From assembly GCF_000002985.6 (NCBI RefSeq), contig NC_003279.8, positions 4,712,001 to 4,776,000 of the forward strand: a stretch of DNA of 64,000 nucleotides, written 5' to 3'. Made by a program: the position numbers and the translations under genes. Shown piece after piece: positions 62,058 to 64,000 of the stretch. The DNA comes from Caenorhabditis elegans (lineage: Eukaryota; Nematoda; Chromadorea; Rhabditida; Rhabditidae). The notes below the pieces were generated by a model. That model made no database searches and was not told where the DNA came from. It saw nothing but the letters and a program-made list of their open reading frames with translations. Every line of letters begins with the position of its first letter. Position 1 is the stretch's first letter.

Positions 62058-64000
62058 TTAAATTCGAAATTTTGCTGCTGCTGCAGTCGCTGAAGCTTGA
62101 CCATTCACATTATTCGATCGATTGAAAGATGACATTTGATAGAATTGTTGTGGATGTGCTGGATCGTAAAGTCCAGCCGAATCCAGAGATTGACGGCTTC
62201 CCATAGTTGATCCATTCATTCGTTGCTCGGCAACTGAAGGAGCGGTCGGGGTGGCTGCAGTGATTTGGGATGTACGGCGGGCTGGTGGTGGTGGTCGAGA
62301 TGCGGATGCTGAAAATTTTTTAATTCTGACTGGAAATTGATGGTGTAGATTTAGGAATTTTTATGAAAATCGAAAAACTAAAAAAAATAATTTTTTTTAG
62401 TTTTTCGAGAAATCAAAAAATAAAAATAAAATTTTTTTTGAATTATTTTTTGGAAATACATATAAGAAATATAGATTCATAAAAAATGTTGAATTTGATA
62501 AGAAAAAGATGTTTCGGCTTTTTAAAAATTTTGTTTAATAATTTCCAGTTTTTTTTTTGAAGAAATTTATTCTTTAAAAAATTAAAATCAGCATATTTTC
62601 AATATCCCGTTTTTTCTCGTCTTTTCCGTACAATTTTCTCAAATTTTTAGATTTTCAAAAAATCGAAAGTTTGGTTTTTTTCAATTTTTTGGAGTCATCA
62701 TTGATTTTAACTTTTTTTTAAATACGGATTCAGATTTAAGTTAAATTTTTTTTCATTTGGAAATACCGAAAAAATTGAGAAAAAATTTATAAATTTTGGA
62801 AAGTAAAAAATCTCTTTGTTTGAATTTCTTCCATTGAAAAATCACATTTTTTGTTTTTTCAAATTATAGCGGTTTTTTTCAATTCAAAATTATCAAATGA
62901 ATTTAAAAAACTGAAAACGCACTAGTTCTCATGCGAACTTGTTGATTTTGCATCGAATTTGCAGATTGTGGAAGTGGTGGCTGATGTGATAAAACTCCAT
63001 AATTACTCATATTAGAGCTTCCCAACGTAGAAACAGAAGCCCGTTTTCCAGGATCTGACATTGTTTGTTGTTGCTGATAATCTCCTGCATGTGACGCTCT
63101 TCGTTGAATCATTGCTGCTATCATTGTGTTCGTTGCTGCTGGCGGTGTTCCATTCTTTTGACCCGACGATGGAGATGATTCATGAATAAAGTATCTCGTA
63201 GGATCTTGAACACTACAATAGTTCTCCAGATCACTTCCCAGTTGATCAATATCTCGACATGCTTCAGAGATCAAGAAAGCGCTTGCAGACGTGGCAGAGC
63301 TTCCCGGGGATGTTTCTGGTTGACCGCCGGATGAAGTGGTTGCAGGAGTCGCAGGATGGTATACGGTAGGTGTTGCACCGATACTTGTTGTTGGATTCTG
63401 AAAATTAAAAATTAAAATTTTAAGTTTTGTTTTTTGAGAGTTTTTCTTGGGCTATTTTAAAGCCAAATTCTATAAAAAATTCTTTTTTTTTTAATTAAAA
63501 AAAAGAGCTAATTATTTTTGACTTCCAGCGCAAATTAATTACTTGGTTTAGGCACTTTCGCTATATTAATTGATTCTACTTCATTTTTTTATTCATAATT
63601 TTTCAATTTATTTTGGAAAAAAATTCAAATCAAATATATAGCTGGAAAAGAATTATATTCAAAAATAATAAGCTTTTTAATTGAAAAAAATCGTAAAAAA
63701 TTTTTTTTTTACATTCTTCAAATTTTGTTGCATTTGGTCGTTTTCTACTGTAATTATACGTATCATTTAAACCTAAAGCCCGAAAGCGAAATTACTCCAC
63801 CTTTACCACATTTTCAATTTGAACATTAAAATACTAGACTTTACAAAAAAAAATCCGTTAAAAAACTGACAAATGGCTCAAATGCAAGATTCTGTGGTCT
63901 AGGTATACTTCCACCATTCTGTTGTCTCTGATTGATATATTGCTGATAAGCGGGCGGTGCATTCGAATGTGTTCCATTGCTGACAGCTCGAATCACTGGT
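62058..64000 (-). CDS. Ser/Thr/Gln/Pro-rich protein, carboxy part (5' end outside window)
   Basis: I do not recognise this gene. Minus-strand exons: 62308-62058 (stop TAA), 63397-62923, and an exon from about 63865 to beyond 64000. The last two junctions are in phase. The encoded tail is low in complexity: NPTTSIGATPTVYHPATP, Ser-rich and Gln-rich runs, a short helix-prone segment EACRDIDQLGSDLENYCS, the basic site QRRASHAG that could be phosphorylated, then PPPPARRTS, a possible SH3 ligand, and an Ala-rich end. This looks like the unstructured tail of a scaffold or signalling protein whose domains lie outside the window. The introns are AT-rich with no recognised element. Confidence 0.7.

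Overview
The window is nematode nuclear DNA, almost certainly Caenorhabditis elegans. It is AT-rich, its introns are short and end in TTTTCAG, AATAAA signals follow the genes, and many introns hold palindromic MITEs. The gene set (let-502 Rho kinase, mlst-8, a villin, RPA32, kca-1) matches what I recall of C. elegans chromosome I. I had no database, so symbols rest on protein recognition and remembered neighbourhood.

Left part (1-8.6 kb): the 3' part of a Lys/Ser-rich gene (+), two small secreted NTF2-like genes (-), an RTE-type LINE fragment between roughly 190-bp direct repeats, a CK1/TTBK-like kinase (+) and an MSP-domain gene (+). Region 9.2-23.2 kb: four tandem UDP-glycosyltransferase genes, all + strand and apparently intact, differing in intron number and length.

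Centre (23.7-47.5 kb): mlst-8 (TOR complex subunit, -) and let-502 (Rho-associated kinase, -, 1173 codons assembled from 11 coding exons), then about 9.5 kb of non-coding DNA holding a mariner with an intact transposase. The mariner sits inside an older palindromic MITE. The villin/supervillin-like gene viln-1 (+) follows; its first intron carries a tRNA-like element and a GC-rich hairpin.

Right part (48-64 kb): a gene I assign to kca-1 (kinesin cargo adaptor, -), whose 5' end lies in an exact-looking 1052-bp tandem duplication; a second, inverted copy of the left kinase gene; a repeat-rich 5-kb stretch with a three-copy GC-rich element, long tandem repeats and a broken RGG-box pseudogene; rpa-2 (+); a penta-EF-hand gene (-); and the 3' end of a low-complexity gene (-).

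Most functional genes are independent housekeeping or cytoskeletal genes: Rho kinase, villin and kinesin adaptor act on actin or microtubules, mlst-8 on growth signalling and rpa-2 on replication. The kinase/MSP pair suggests sperm genes, and the UGT array detoxification. I did not find a wholly new system. The strongest signals are genome-dynamic: near-identical inverted kinase genes with a conversion-like tract, the GATC-bounded tandem duplication, the LINE with a very long target duplication, and the nested mariner.
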